This document shows positions 1-12,084 of a DNA stretch of 64,000 nucleotides, piece after piece. Made by a program: the position numbers and the translations under genes. Below the pieces are notes generated by a model, which worked only from the letters and a program-made list of their open reading frames with translations, made no database searches and was not told where the DNA came from. The DNA lies in the NCBI GenBank assembly GCA_016859345.1, contig CM029126.1:9358527-9422526 (forward strand), read 5' to 3'. This stretch comes from Istiophorus platypterus (lineage: Eukaryota > Chordata > Actinopteri > Istiophoriformes > Istiophoridae). How positions within the stretch are numbered: position 1 is the stretch's first letter; the number at the start of each line of letters is the position of its first letter.

Positions 1-682
1 TTGTTGATGTAACCTAAGAGAAAAAAAAATGTGAAAAAAAGTTATTACACACATACAAGGCTGTTAATAAATCACTGATTTTTGAAATACTTCTGCTTCT
101 TAACTGCCTCCGGGCACTGAAACACAGTGTTTTAGCAGACGTGGACCACCTCGCTTTTAACTAAGTCCATCTCTGCTTCTATTACAAAAATAATCATACT
201 TTTATGAGCTACTTACTTTTAAGGGAAAAGAGTACAGTTGTATTGCACACAGCAAACACCATATAGTTAATGAGTGTGGCTGTTCAGGCTACCATTCCCC
301 AAACTGAAACTTATCACCAGCAAAGATTTGACAAGAACTTTGAGGAGAATATTTGCATATTCATAGACTATGTATTTATGAAGGAGGGAGAAGTAAAATA
401 TAATTTTGAGAAGGGTTAGGGTCAGTCTGGTCTTATACATATCTGGAGAAGATTTTTAACTACATCTGAAGGCTCACATTTGTTTGACAAGTGAATTTCA
501 CAAACACAATTCATAAAACTATTATGGCTTCCATACTACAACCAAAAAACTCTCTTACCTTTATTTAACATTTTGGAGCTATCAACAAAGAACATATATT
601 CATGGAGACTGCTCGCATAAGGTAAAAACACTGATCCAGTTATTCTCACACCTTTATCTTTCTTTCTTGTTCTTATCTGCAG
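1..682. other. Non-coding, probably intron 3 of trypsin A
   Basis: This AT-rich stretch lies upstream of the first visible exon of trypsin A. I saw no trypsin exon 1-3 sequence in it: no signal peptide, no His-57 block and no Asp-102 block. It ends in a pyrimidine-rich tract and AG at 681-682. If it is intron 3 it is at least 680 bp, longer than the corresponding introns of the other cluster members (about 90-130 bp). The 5' exons must lie left of the window. Confidence 0.6.
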
Positions 683-1120
683 TGTTCAACCCATTTTACC
701 TCCAGTGTGTGGAAGTTCCCATTCTGTCTAAAGAGGAATGTGAAGCTTCCTACCCTGGCAGGATCACTGACCACATGATGTGTGCTGGATACCTGGAGGG
801 AGGCAAGGACGCCTGTCAGGTATTTTCACACAATTACCCGGCACATTATATAAAGCTAGGTTATCTGTCACCATGTGGAGTGAGAAAAATAATTATTAAA
901 AATTACTGAATGTGATGATGAGATGATGGAGGGAATAAAATCCCCTTTCTTTCTCTCGCCTGCCCAGGGTGACTCCGGTGGTCCTCTGGTGTGTAATGGG
1001 GAGCTGCAGGGTATTGTCTCTTGGGGCTATGGGTGCGCACAGCCAAACTACCCAGGCGTTTACACCAAAGTCTGCTCTCTGATGCCCTGGATCAACAACA
1101 TTCTCTCCACATACAGCTAG
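683..1120 (+). CDS. Trypsin A, 3' part (last two exons)
   Basis: Secreted S1-family serine protease that cleaves after Lys/Arg. Two exons are visible. Exon 683-819 (137 nt, the standard size for trypsin exon 4) encodes the segment with MMCAGYLEGGKDACQ. Exon 968-1120 starts at GDSGGP (catalytic Ser-195) and ends at TAG. Asp-189 of the specificity pocket (KDACQ), Gly-216 (SWGYG) and Gly-226 (PGVY) are present, so trypsin specificity is expected. The final exon is one uninterrupted piece of 153 nt, whereas the other four trypsins here are split after the VY(T/A)K codons. The C-terminus, INNILSTYS, also differs from the NEWL-type ends of B and D, so this is a divergent paralogue. Both exons are open with good splice sites (CAG/GT, CAG/GG). 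The 5' half is outside the window, so intactness is unknown. Confidence 0.9.
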
Positions 1121-1295
1121 GCTGTGATCTCCCATCACATAACTACATGAGAGAGGGAGATTGAAATCGGAGGAGACGGAGACAGGAGGTGGTGGTTGGT
1201 AGTGTCGGAGGGAAAAGCAGCGGGAGAGAGCAACTGAGCGAGAGCCACAAGGAGAAAGAGAAGGAAAAAGAGATGTGTTGTGTCAGGACGCCATC

Positions 1296-1301
1296 AATAA
1301 A
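1296..1301 (+). promoter_or_regulatory. Poly(A) signal of trypsin A
   Basis: AATAAA about 176 bases after the stop codon of trypsin A. The 3' UTR before it is rich in GGAGA. The same ATCAATAAAATCTT context is found at the poly(A) signal of trypsin D. Confidence 0.75.
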
Positions 1302-3523
1302 ATCTTCCATTTTGTGATGGATCAGTGTGTTTATGATTGTTGGCAACACTATTACTGCTCCTTGGGCAGATGGTCTTGGGTCAACTATGTTACTGTAAGA
1401 TATTTCTGAATACTTTCAATCAAATCAGTGGTGAAATTTCTACCACATAATCACTCCATAAGATTTCTATTAAACTACCACAAACTGTTGCTTTATTCCA
1501 GTTAACACTGGCGTTTAGTATGCAAATGCATGAAAGGTGGTGATAAGGTTTTGTCTCTCAGTCTTCTTGGAGCACATGAATACTGTCCTCATTTTGATTT
1601 TCTGTCTCCTGAGAGCTGACATCTTTAGACATCTGGAAAGAAAGGGCACAGATGTTGCATCTCCCAATTTATCATTGTCAGAATACCACAAAAGACTGGA
1701 ATGGGGTCAAACTCACATTAAAAGTTTACAAAAGTTTATTCTTTTCTAATGTAGAGAATGGTCTTTTTTGTGATCTGTCATCTGCCATGGGTTCAAAAGT
1801 CATGTCACTGAAGATGACAGACTGCCTCAGACATTCCTTCATACTTTCCATCAAAATGGGTTTTTTTTCTGTAAATCCATTTGATTTCTGACAGTATTTT
1901 TGTATTTTTTTAAAGTCTAAGACAATGAACATGTGTCAAAGGTCAAAGATGATTTAAGTACATATCAGATATTAACAAATGTGTTCATGCATGTACCACA
2001 TCTTAATTTTTGGATATGGGGGATGCTGGTACATTGTAGGCTCATGGGTCTTGCACACCAGTAGATGCTCTCCCCTCATCTTGGTTCAGTTCATATGTAG
2101 AACTACGGGACCCCTCCTGAAATGAGTGATTCACTCTGTGATGTACCCAAAACCTTAGTGCTCAGCTGTACGAGAAATAGGGGAACTGATGCAATACAAG
2201 CTTGAATTCTGTCACATTTCTGACACCTGGCAATGCCGTTCAGAAGAGAAGAAAACATAGCTTCAGGTTGTCAGATTGCTGTCACAATGTCACAAATACT
2301 ATGATGCTCAAAAACACTGCAGTTGCTTTGACTTTTCGACAAGAAAAGAAATGTCATGCTCACCACAACTGCCTTGTTTTCTTGTCCACGAAAGGTTAGT
2401 CAAGCTTTAGGTTGAAACTCAGCCATCAGCTGTCACTTACGCTGAAAGGATGGCACATGTTGTCTTTGACGCTTTTGCAGCAAGCAATTGACTGCCTGAA
2501 ATCAATCGCTGGCCAGTTGCACAGAAATATCTCCCATCTGTTCTCCACAGACGGAGAAGATTGCAAAGCACCTGCAGCTCTGTCCATGGAATACGGCCTC
2601 GCTCTTCATCATTATCACTGTGACACAAGATACAGAGAAAAATGAGATGATAAAATGGAACAGGACAGGAAGACAGATTAGAAAATGAGTGACAAAATGT
2701 AAAATTTATAATCCCCTTTAAAGATTATTTTGCACATACATTCTGAGTGAAACTGAGAAATAAGTTATTAAATGCTGCTGTGGATGGAAAACTAGTCATG
2801 TATAGATATATTTTTGGGAGGCAGGGTAGCTTTAAAAAATGTTGCCACAACATTTGCCACAAACGCCAAACATCTGTCTGGGAATAAATTAAATGGCCCA
2901 GGATCAAAAAGAACATGAACTCAATTTTGATTCAAATTTAATTATTGCATTTTTAAACACATGCGATGTAATATTTTGGAGCCGGGTTTTCAAAATCAGC
3001 TGTGAATGCTAAGGATGGCAATAGCAGTAACATTTATGTTATGAATATAAGTGGCACTGACACTTTACAATAGTTATTAAAAGTAAGCAGGGTTTGTCAA
3101 ACCATTTAATATGTTTCTTATTTCTATGCTCTTTTATCCAGTTTATTACCTTATATATTTTTTTAAGTAGAAAATGCTTCCTATATTTTTAATGTTTTGA
3201 ATTCTTATATTATATTTATTGTTGAGTAACATGATTAATGGGAAATACAGTGTGTTAGGAGATTTGAAATGCCAGGTAATGATGAATACATTCCTTGTAC
3301 ATTTAAAACTTCACCAATATGAGGAAGTCTTTTGTTTTCTTCCAATGAACCATACAGTCACCTGTAACTACAGTATTGGTTTCACTCTTCTGTAATCATT
3401 AATTATCTACTTTTTACAAGCTTATAATAAAAAACCCAATTTTCTGATGATTACGTATGAATCTTTTTTTTTAATTGCACACAAAAATAGATTCAAATAA
3501 TCTTTGACAATAAACTTAAATTG
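1302..3523. other. Intergenic between convergent trypsins A and B
   Basis: AT-rich sequence with only short open frames and no codon pattern or motif I recognise. I see no trypsin fragments, RNA genes or transposon ends. Convergent 3' ends flank it on both sides. Confidence 0.5.
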
Positions 3524-3529
3524 TTTATT
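3524..3529 (-). promoter_or_regulatory. Probable poly(A) signal of trypsin B
   Basis: TTTATT on the plus strand, which reads AATAAA on the minus strand. It lies about 85 bases beyond the stop codon of trypsin B, the expected distance. Confidence 0.6.
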
Positions 3530-3613
3530 TTGTTATATTGTTCAGTACAAAAGATGGAGCATAAACAACAAATGATGTTGAGATTCTTGACTGAACTTCT
3601 TTGTTTGGATCAC

Positions 3614-4907
3614 TTAGTAGCTGGCCATGGTGTTCTCCAGCCATTCGTTGAAGATGCAGACCTAAAAATGAAGAAGACCAGAGTTAGCTCATCAGTGCAT
3701 CACTGTAGTTCGGACAGCCTGAGTAAAGCTAAACTGGACACGGGGTGTGGATCAAATATCTTTCCACTTTGAAAGTTACCTTGGCGTAGACACCAGGGTG
3801 TTCCCTCTCAGCACATCCGTAGCCCCAGGACACGACACCCTGCAGCTCATTGTTGCACACAACAGGGCCACCAGAGTCACCCTGAGATAGAGAGAATAAA
3901 GAGTGTAAAATTACTAAGAAGACTTCAATTAAACTCAATAGGTCACACAGACTTTTTCAAATGGTAGTTGCTGTATTCCTGCCTGAACATTGAATTATTT
4001 ACCTGGCAAGAGTCCTTGCCGCCCTCCAGGTATCCAGCACAGAACATGGCATCGGTGATCATGCCGGGGTAGGCGTTGTCACAGTCCTCAGTGGACAGGA
4101 TGGGGATTTCCAGGCACTGCAGTTTGTTGCTGTCAGCAGCTGGAGAACAAAACAGATTTAGAGGAAACTGTAAATGCAGTAACAATAAATCTACGTGTTC
4201 AGAGTGTGAAGCAGACGTTATTACTCACTTGAGCTCATGGTGTTGCCCCAGCCAGAGACAGTACACATAGTGCCAGCGGGGGCACAGCTGGTGGGCAGAG
4301 CCACAGGCTGCACGTACTCGTTGAGGACGGCGGGCTCGCTCAGCTTGATCAGCATGATGTCGTTGTCGATGTTGTAGGAGCTGTAGCTGGGGTGACGGAT
4401 GACACGGGCGGATCTGATGAACTGCTCAGTTCCCTCATTGGACCTGATGTTGTGCTCGCCCAGACGCACCTCCACACGGCTTAAAACAATAGAAAGACAG
4501 AGGATTATTGCTAAAATGCACAAAAATGACCATGAAATACTTATCAGCTTACTCCTTGGGAAAATAAATCAGTCTGGTGATCTAAAAGCAAGAGGGCCGT
4601 GCTTACGACTTGTAGCAGTGAGCAGCAGACACAACCCAGTTCTCGTTGACCAGGGAGCCTCCACAGAAGTGGTAGCCGGAGTTCAGAGACACCTGATGGG
4701 GCTGGGAATGAGGTGTGCACTCATACCCTCCGACGATCTTGTCGTCCTCTGTGGCAACTGAAAACAGATGTTGGCAACCAGTCAGTTGTGACGTGACGTT
4801 AGGATGAAGACCAATAGACTGCTGACAGAAAGCAAGACATGCTGCTCAAACAAAGCTTGACACTTACAAGCAGCTCCGATGAGCAGAACGAAGACCAGAG
4901 ACCTCAT
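3614..4907 (-). CDS. Trypsin B (anionic-type trypsinogen), complete
   Basis: Pancreatic trypsinogen: a secreted zymogen activated by cleavage before IVGG. Six exons on the minus strand: 4907-4868, 4757-4607, 4479-4229, 4139-4003, 3881-3780 and 3661-3614. They sum to 729 nt, giving 242 residues plus stop, the usual fish length. The signal peptide is MRSLVFVLLIGAAFA, followed by the short activation peptide TEDDK and IVGGYEC. The catalytic triad is present: His-57 in SAAHCYK, Asp-102 in NDIMLIKL, Ser-195 in GDSGGP. So are Asp-189 (KDSCQ) and the pocket glycines. All junctions are GT-AG and in frame. The last coding part is split by an extra phase-0 intron, leaving a 48-nt terminal exon (VCIFNEWLENTMASY). 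It is oriented opposite to trypsin D, its closest relative here, and the two share signal peptide and activation peptide. Confidence 0.96.
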
Positions 4908-4955
4908 GGTTGCTGTGTGACCGTGTCGATGAGTGAACTTCACCTGGATCTGTGG

Positions 4956-4963
4956 CTTATATA
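4956..4963 (-). promoter_or_regulatory. TATA box of trypsin B
   Basis: TATATAAG on the minus strand about 50 bases before the start codon. An inverted CCAAT-type box (GACCAATAAGG) lies about 40 bases further upstream. Downstream of the TATA box the 5' UTR carries GATCCAGGTGAA, containing an E-box, which is also found at the same place in trypsin D. Confidence 0.75.
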
Positions 4964-6549
4964 CACCGTCAGGAGAGCCTCCCTGCTCGCCAGCCAACCT
5001 TATTGGTCAGTAAGGAGCCAATCTCTGCAGCGGGATGTTGGGGTTGAGAGATTCATTTCCAGAATTACATAGAAAAAACAAAAACACAGCTGTCTTGTCA
5101 GCAAATTTCAGAAAATCAGAAGGAAAAGTATGAATATGGTTCAATCTGATCATGTATTATATATTAGTTAAATTATTAGTTTGTATATTTTTGTTACACT
5201 ATAAGTAAAAAAAATCCTCTTTCCTTGATCTATGTCATCTAAATATTCTATTTGTTTGATTCCATTGGGATTTTTTTTGTAATATAATCACTGTTTTTTG
5301 AGAGTATCATGAAAAATAAATATTCTTTGACTAGATTACTACATCATTATAACATGTGTCTTCATAGCCACATGCAACTTATTTCATTCAGTCAACACTC
5401 ACAGCTAAATTCATCATTTTACAGATTACATCTGACATAAATAAAATTACATCTTGACAGGAACAATGACAAAGGGATTGAAAATTGAAAACTGCAGGTT
5501 TGTACTGAAGAATAAGTTCATTGTGCTTCTGTGCTTTTTTGAACTGCAAGCACAGTGCTGAAATAGTCATACACCCAATAATATTTCAGAGGGAAACATT
5601 GGCCTTTTTTCCCACTTCATTTATCTATTAGCTGTAATTACTCTACTACTTTTATTCCGGTAAATTTTTGAATCCACCACCTATTAGTTGAAAGTTGGCC
5701 CCTGTTTTTCTGGTCAGATTAAATAGGTACACAAGAAACCTCTATATTTAGCTGTGTGTGGACACCTCACAGCTGTGTGTTTCTCAGCACCTGTAACCTG
5801 AAAATTAAATTCAGATATGAGGGTTGATAATGCCTTAAAAAACAAGTTATAATCTTTTCAATATTTTTACAGGGCACTTTCAATAGGTAGAATGCAGTGG
5901 TGGAGGAGGTACTTGATATGTTAGTGAAATAATAATAGAAATACCATAGTTTGAAAATACTAAATTATCATTATTAATACATGTTGACCTCTGTAAATCC
6001 CAGTGTAGCTTTGCACAACTTTGATGAATAAGCCACATAACTGAAAATTAAAAAGACAAATAAATCTGACTGACAACAGCTGTGACACAGATTGCATAAA
6101 TAAAGTGAATAAAACTTTTAAAGTAGAGACATGGAGTGCCTGGCCCCCTCAAAGAGTAAGTGTCAGTCTTTTTAGCTTGAGCAGGTGGTATGGAAGTTTG
6201 TAGTCTCACAGACTGTTCTCAGTGGACGTAGCGCTTTTCATCTGTGTGGATATGAAAGGAATTTGATCTATATCAATGCATGATTATTTATTAGTTAATT
6301 TTGTATGAAAAAGGATACCAGTCAGACAAATAAGCAGCGGCTTAGAGGTAAAAAGTTTACTAAAGTAGAGTACAAGTACTTAAAACTGTACTAAAGGGCA
6401 ATTCTCGAGTAAATTTATTTAGTTAGGTTACACCACTGGTAGAGGCACTTTGTATCAAGAAAAATGTAAATATCATATGTATATTAAAAAGATTCAGATC
6501 TCTACCTATCAAAGAGTTGTCTGTTTGATGCGGAGCTTGAATGGTGGAG
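4964..6549. other. Intergenic between trypsin B and pseudogene C
   Basis: The first 100 bases are the trypsin B promoter. The rest is AT-rich with no convincing open frame, RNA gene or transposon end. The terminal 48-nt exon remnant of trypsin C follows immediately. Confidence 0.5.
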
Positions 6550-7681
6550 TTAATAGCTGGCCGTCGTGCTGTGCAGCCACTGAGTCTGTGCACGGACCTG
6601 AAAATGGAAAGACATTAGTCAGTTTGTTGCAGTGTCACTACATTAAACAGCTTAGTATTTTTTTATGTCTTATATCTTTAGTTGATGCTGTGAAATGTAA
6701 CCTTGGAAGAGACATTGGGGTAGTTCTTCTCAATCTCATCCGTAGCCCCAAGACTAGACATGCTGCAGCTCAAAGTTGCACACAACGGGGCCACCTGAGT
6801 CACCCTGAGAAGGAAAGACTATTACTAACATTATGAACCTTTACATTGCCATAATACTTAATTATGGTCTTGTCAATGAAGCAAATTTTAGAGAGGAGTG
6901 GAAAAATGTAGTCCACTTTGAAAATAAAGTATAGAAAATATCAGAATTGTAAACCTGGCAGGAGCCGTTTCTTCCCTTAAGGGAATCCTGCACAGAACAG
7001 ACCAGGGTAGGAAGCGTGTCAGTCCTCAAGTCCTCATCAGACAGGAGGGTGATGTCCAGATACTGCAGCCTGCTATTGTCAGCAGCTGCAGTGAAGAAAA
7101 AAAGAAAAAAGAAAAAAGGGGACAAAATCTTTACAATGTACATTTAGACACAGTTTCAGAAATCTAAGTTTGCCTTAAATAACTGATGCAAAGTTACTCC
7201 AGTTACTCACTGGAGGTCGTGGAGCCGCCCCAGCTGAAAACTCTGCACATGGTGCCTGCGGGGCCACTGGCGCTGCACATACTGGTGGAGGACGGCGGGC
7301 TGGCTCAGCTTGAGCAGCATGAAGTCATTTTCAAGAGTTCGGCAGTGGTAGAAGGGGCCTCGGATGATAATGGAAGCACGGATTAAGAGCTCGCTGTCCT
7401 CAGTGACTCTAATGCAACGCTCTCCCAAACGCGGCTCAAAATGACTGACTGAAAGAGAGAGGATGGTAGACGCTTGTTTTCCATGTTTGATTTTTTTTTT
7501 TTTTTTTTTTTTACATCATCAGATGAATAAGTGAGGCCTAAATTATCTAGACTGTGCCTACAACTTGTAGCGAGGAGCAGCAGATACAACTCAGTTCTCG
7601 TTGAAGTTCGGTGCAGACGTGGTAGCCGGAGTTCAGAGACACTTGTTGGAGCCGGGAATGAGGCGTGCACTCGTTCCATCT
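6550..7681 (-). pseudogene. Trypsin C pseudogene
   Basis: A degenerate trypsin in the same six-exon layout as trypsin B. Exon remnants on the minus strand are about 7681-7562 (exon 2), about 7441-7211 (exon 3), 7085-6955 (exon 4, 131 instead of 137 nt), 6804-6701 (exon 5, 104 instead of 102 nt) and 6597-6550 (exon 6, intact length). Lesions: part of the CGGSLV block of exon 2 is deleted; Trp of NENW is a stop (GAG AAC TGA); catalytic His-57 and Cys-58 are replaced by Pro-Arg (SAAPRYK); exon 3 shifts frame after the LHQYVQ block; the Asp-189 position reads Gly (NGSCQ); exon 5 has in-frame stops after GDSGGP. No signal-peptide exon is recognisable. It cannot encode an active protease. Splice sites are mostly retained, so the inactivation looks moderately recent or conversion-refreshed. 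Confidence 0.93.
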
Positions 7682-7689
7682 ACTCTAAT

Positions 7690-9376
7690 CTACAATGCAG
7701 GTCCAATGGTTGCCGATTAAAATAAAAAAAAACAAAAACTTGATAGTGAGGTACTCACCAATAGATGTAAGTGGTTCATTCCAGGTGATCGACCCACGTG
7801 TGACGGGCTTTTGGTCCAATAATATTTAACCCAGTATCACGGAACATCTGGATTATTCACATAATGCCCTTAATTCAAGGCTGGGTCACTGATCAAAGGA
7901 GGTATCCAGCATAAAATATCTAATCTAGGAGTAGATTACACTTTATGACTGGCACACGTTGTCCATGTGGTATATTAAAATAAATCTAATCCATTAAGAG
8001 GTCAGAGATAGAATTTTTTTTCTTCTTCAAGTCTGAAGAATTACTCTGCTCAAAAATAATACAGTAGTTCATTGCATTTTTCTAATCGCTGTATGACAGT
8101 GTATTTGATTGCAACTATATGTGACATCTAACAGTCTCACCCAGTGATTTTGCAATTAAGAACTGATGAACCGGGGTCATTGCATCTGTAAAAGTGAGGA
8201 AAAAATCATATGACAAATTGACACATTAAATAAAACCATATTGTATATTGTGGTCTCTGAATGGATTTTGAACCTTTGGAATTTGATAATCACATGAGGA
8301 GTCATTCCTGTTACTGTCAGTGTGATTCATGCATATTTATTACATCATATTGTGGCAGCTTAACTGTAACATCAAAAAAATCAAATATTCCTCAGGTTGA
8401 CATCACCAACAGCAGATCTACTCTGTGTTTCTGACTAGTGTGCAAATGTTTGCAAGACTTTTGTTTATTACGTAGTCATTTATAATTCTTTATATTGATT
8501 TCAATTCTTGAATATCAGTTTCACTGTAACACTTTTATAAAATGCCTGACTCTGAAAGTTTTTCTTATTTATTAGATGATACTTTTAGGAAGAAAAATGA
8601 AAGTGTCAAAAATGTCTTACAGTTAAAAATGACCCTCAAATCCAATCCTGATGTTCACTGAGAAGAGCCCTAACAATTGATTTTTAATGTAGTAACTTTT
8701 ATTATATAGTAACTTCATTTCTTGATGCTGTTTCTCTCTTGTCACTTCTCCGAGTCAACATTTTTTAAGGCGTTCTATCGAAAAGCATGGTTGGTTTTCC
8801 AGTGAAAGCCACGTTCAGCAACTGTGTTTGTGAACCAGGCCACCTGCAGAGCTGCAGTCATGTCTTCACAGCACTACTCCATCTATGTCAAGGTTAAGAT
8901 CAAACAATCAGCTAGAGTGTATTCTGCAATAATGTCACATGGAATATTTAGTTATAAAATATTCACAGTATCAAAAAAAAAAACCCTGTTAACTAGCCAT
9001 GTAGATTCTAAGAGAAATTGTAGTTTTAGATTTTCAGATAAGAATTCATTTGAAGGAAAAACTGTCAGTTATGCAATCAGAAATCAATCAAACCATTTCA
9101 TATGAATAATGCTTTTTCATATAAATGCAGAAATTTACATTTACTTTTTAAACATATTTAAACGTTTGCTTCTCTTATGTTCTATATTTAAAATTTCTTA
9201 TTAAAAGGTTTAAAAATCATACAATTTAAGCTATACAGGTCGTCAGTGCAGACCAACCCAAAGCCAATAATAAATTATTTACTTTTCCAATACCCAGAAT
9301 TATTCTTCCAGGACCCTGACTGGTTGAAATGACAGTGGGAGGTTTTATCAACAGGATAAGGAGAGAGGTATTTTTC
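7690..9376. other. Intergenic between pseudogene C and trypsin D
   Basis: AT-rich, with no coding sequence I can support. The part nearest 7690-7850 is where exon 1 and the promoter of trypsin C should have been, but neither is recognisable. The right end is the trypsin D promoter. Confidence 0.5.
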
Positions 9377-9384
9377 TATATAAA
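9377..9384 (+). promoter_or_regulatory. TATA box of trypsin D
   Basis: TATATAAA 53 bases before the start codon at 9437. It is followed in the 5' UTR by GATCCAGGTGAA (E-box CAGGTG), as in trypsin B. Confidence 0.8.
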
Positions 9385-9436
9385 CCAGGGATCCAGGTGA
9401 ATCCAAGTATCGAACTGAAAGGATCCCACTGAAACA

Positions 9437-10708
9437 ATGAGGTCTCTGGTCTTTGTTCTGCTCATCGGAGCTGCTTGTAAGCATATTTCTTTCTTCTTGT
9501 ATTCGTTAGTTTTAATAAGTGCATTATAAAAGCTTTCACTTTTTTTCAGTTGCCACAGAGGACGACAAGATCGTCGGAGGGTATGAGTGCACCCCTCATG
9601 TTCAGAGCTATCAGGTGTCTCTGAACTCCGGCTACCACTTCTGTGGAGGCTCCCTGGTCAACGAAAACTGGGTTGTGTCTGCTGCTCACTGCTACAAGTT
9701 GTAAGCACAGTTTAGGCCTCACTTATTACACACACTTAAGACAAAGTTTTGCATTAATCTGCTTTTTAACTAGCATCATGAAAATCAGCTGCTAGAAAAT
9801 TCTCTCTCTCCATCCCCAGCCGAGTGGAGGTACGTCTGGGAGAGCACAACATCAAGACTTCTGAGGGAACTGAGCAGTTCATCAGATCCGCCCGTGTCAT
9901 CCGTAACCCCAACTACAACCCCTACAACATCGACAACGACATCATGCTGATCAAGCTGAGCCAGCCCGCCGTCCTCAACGAGTACGTGCAGCCTGTGGCT
10001 CTGCCCACCAGCTGTGCCCCCGCTGGCACCATGTGCACCGTCTCTGGCTGGGGCAGCACCTTGAGCTCCAGTGAGTAACATTTGCATTTTAAATGCTAAG
10101 AGCTCCACATTTTTTCAGGGCAACTTTTTTTTTTTTTTTTTTAATTTTAGTTATTTTAAACATTTTCACCCATACTTTGTTTTACACATTGTAGCTACTG
10201 ACAGCAACAAACTGCAGTGCCTGCAGATCCCCATCCTACCTGCTCAGGACTGTGAAAACGCCTACCCCGGTATGATCACTGACTCCATGTTCTGTGCTGG
10301 ATACCTGGAGGGCGGCAAGGACTCTTGCCAGGTATGTAACGAGAGGAATCTGCAGAGGTCCTTGTTCTAGACTAGTATATTTTAGTTTTTTTTCTTCTTT
10401 TTTAAAAAATTATTCTTATTCTCTCTATCTCAGGGTGACTCTGGTGGCCCTGTTGTGTGCAACAATGAGCTGCAGGGTGTCGTGTCCTGGGGCTACGGAT
10501 GTGCTGAGCAGAACTACCCTGGTGTCTACACCAAGGTATAACTAACTAATTTATAACAAAATATAAATCTGACTGTCACATTGTGCATGCCCTGTTAATA
10601 TTAATCGTATCTGCTGCTGGCTGTCTGTTCTAACAAACCTTGTTCTCTCCCTATTCACAGGTCTGCCTCTTCAACGAATGGCTGACAACTACCATGGCCA
10701 GCAATTAA
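9437..10708 (+). CDS. Trypsin D (anionic-type trypsinogen), complete
   Basis: Secreted pancreatic trypsinogen. Six exons: 9437-9476, 9550-9700, 9820-10070, 10195-10331, 10434-10535 and 10661-10708. These are the same six lengths as trypsin B (40, 151, 251, 137, 102, 48 nt), giving 242 residues. The signal peptide is MRSLVFVLLIGAAFA, the activation peptide TEDDK, and the mature start IVGGYECTPH. His-57 (SAAHCYK), Asp-102 (NDIMLIKL), Ser-195 (GDSGGP) and Asp-189 (KDSCQ) are present. The end is VCLFNEWLTTTMASN. All introns are short and GT-AG. The start is fixed by the conserved 40-nt signal exon downstream of a TATA box. It is a close, inverted paralogue of trypsin B; together they are the two evidently functional complete trypsins of the cluster. 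Confidence 0.97.
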
Positions 10709-10814
10709 GTCTGATTCTGCGACCGTCATCTTACTCCTCTTTCCTTCTTACATCGTTTTAACTCCAGGATTGTTGTAGAGTTTTGAAGGATATGCAGCCA
10801 TTTTCCGTCCGATC

Positions 10815-10820
10815 AATAAA
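10815..10820 (+). promoter_or_regulatory. Poly(A) signal of trypsin D
   Basis: AATAAA 107 bases after the stop codon, in the context ATCAATAAAATCTT shared with trypsin A. Confidence 0.8.
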
Positions 10821-11948
10821 ATCTTACAACTTCACTTTCATATTATGTTTCTCTTCCCTTTTTGCCTGCATGTTCCCACATCATAGTACACAATATCTTG
10901 AAATGTACTTTGACTTTTCATCAAGTTCTTAAACTTATCTTGTATTCACTATAAATATTCTATTTGGACATACAATGTTGAGGTGATCGACTTTTAAACT
11001 CTTATCAAAAATTGCTATACAATGTCTTGCATGCAATTCTTAATTGCTGAATAGTTGTTTTTCATTAACAAACATAATTATTCGTCCAGTGCAGTTAATT
11101 TTTACACTAATAAACAGGTAATCTGTGAAAAAGCACTGATCACCTGTTACATAAATGATTTAAAGTTCATCCTTTTAGAGATGCAGTATGTGACTAAATG
11201 CTTATAATGCTTCAGCTAGTGTTTAAATTGATTAAAACGCTGCATAACACATTTCTATTCATTTTAATTAGAATTAACTAAACCTGCATCAAATACAATC
11301 AACTTTTCAAAACAGCCCATTACTTAGAGAGACAGTCAGATAAAGTCAAGCCAATTTACCTAAAGAGCACACAAAACTCCTGCAAGGAAATTAAATAGAT
11401 AAACAAATCAACAAGGATATATTCAATGTATGATATATAATAAATACACTGTTATATTATTAATGGCCAGAGAATAAAAAGTGGCAGAAATATTTTCACT
11501 GACAAGTTCCTGAAACAGTGGCAGAGCTGTTAAAATTACAGATTGAAAAACTGTAGTCAGGACACAGAGACAAGATGACACCAACAGTCGGGGAAATCTG
11601 CAAAAGGAAGTTCACAACAGACTAGACTGCGACTGTGATGCTCTGTCTTTTAAAATGGAATGAATGTAATCATTTAAGAGTAAAAAAGTGTGGAAATTTA
11701 ATTTGGCAGCATATTTAGCAGCACAATAAGTGAATGTATGTCATAAACTGAGTCAAAGAAGATTCAGCTGAATGTGAAAAATAACACTGGTTATTTATTT
11801 TCTTTTTTTATCTGGATTTTTATCTGGATTTATCTGGATTGCTTCGGCTGTTTTATTCGGTAATTTATTAGTTTTTCTCTTTATTCTTTAACTCATTCTT
11901 GACTTGCACTTTGACAATGTTGATCTACTGAGCTGAATTAAATTGAGC
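10821..11948. other. Intergenic, no gene seen
   Basis: AT-rich sequence between trypsin D and a tetranucleotide repeat. It holds a small near-repeat of TCTGGATTT around 11811-11840. I looked here for exons 1 and 2 of trypsin E and saw none. Confidence 0.5.
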
Positions 11949-11950
11949 AA

Positions 11951-11992
11951 AAGAAAGAAAGAAAGAAAGAGAGAAACAACGAAAGAAAGAAA

Positions 11993-12064
<72 letters not shown>

Positions 12065-12066
12065 AA
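11951..12066. repeat. (GAAA)n microsatellite
   Basis: About 116 bases of GAAA units with a few interruptions near the left end (GAGAAACAAC). It directly abuts a short TA-rich stretch and then the Tc1-like element. Confidence 0.95.
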
Positions 12067-12084
12067 ATTGTATATACATATATA

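Noticed and set aside
2412..2645. A 77-codon frame between trypsins A and B
   Set aside because: No family motif, no splice or promoter context and no resemblance to trypsin.
8770..9105. A possible extra trypsin fragment upstream of D
   Set aside because: A few cysteine-containing triplets only; no GDSGGP, SAAHC or CAGYLEGG-like block.
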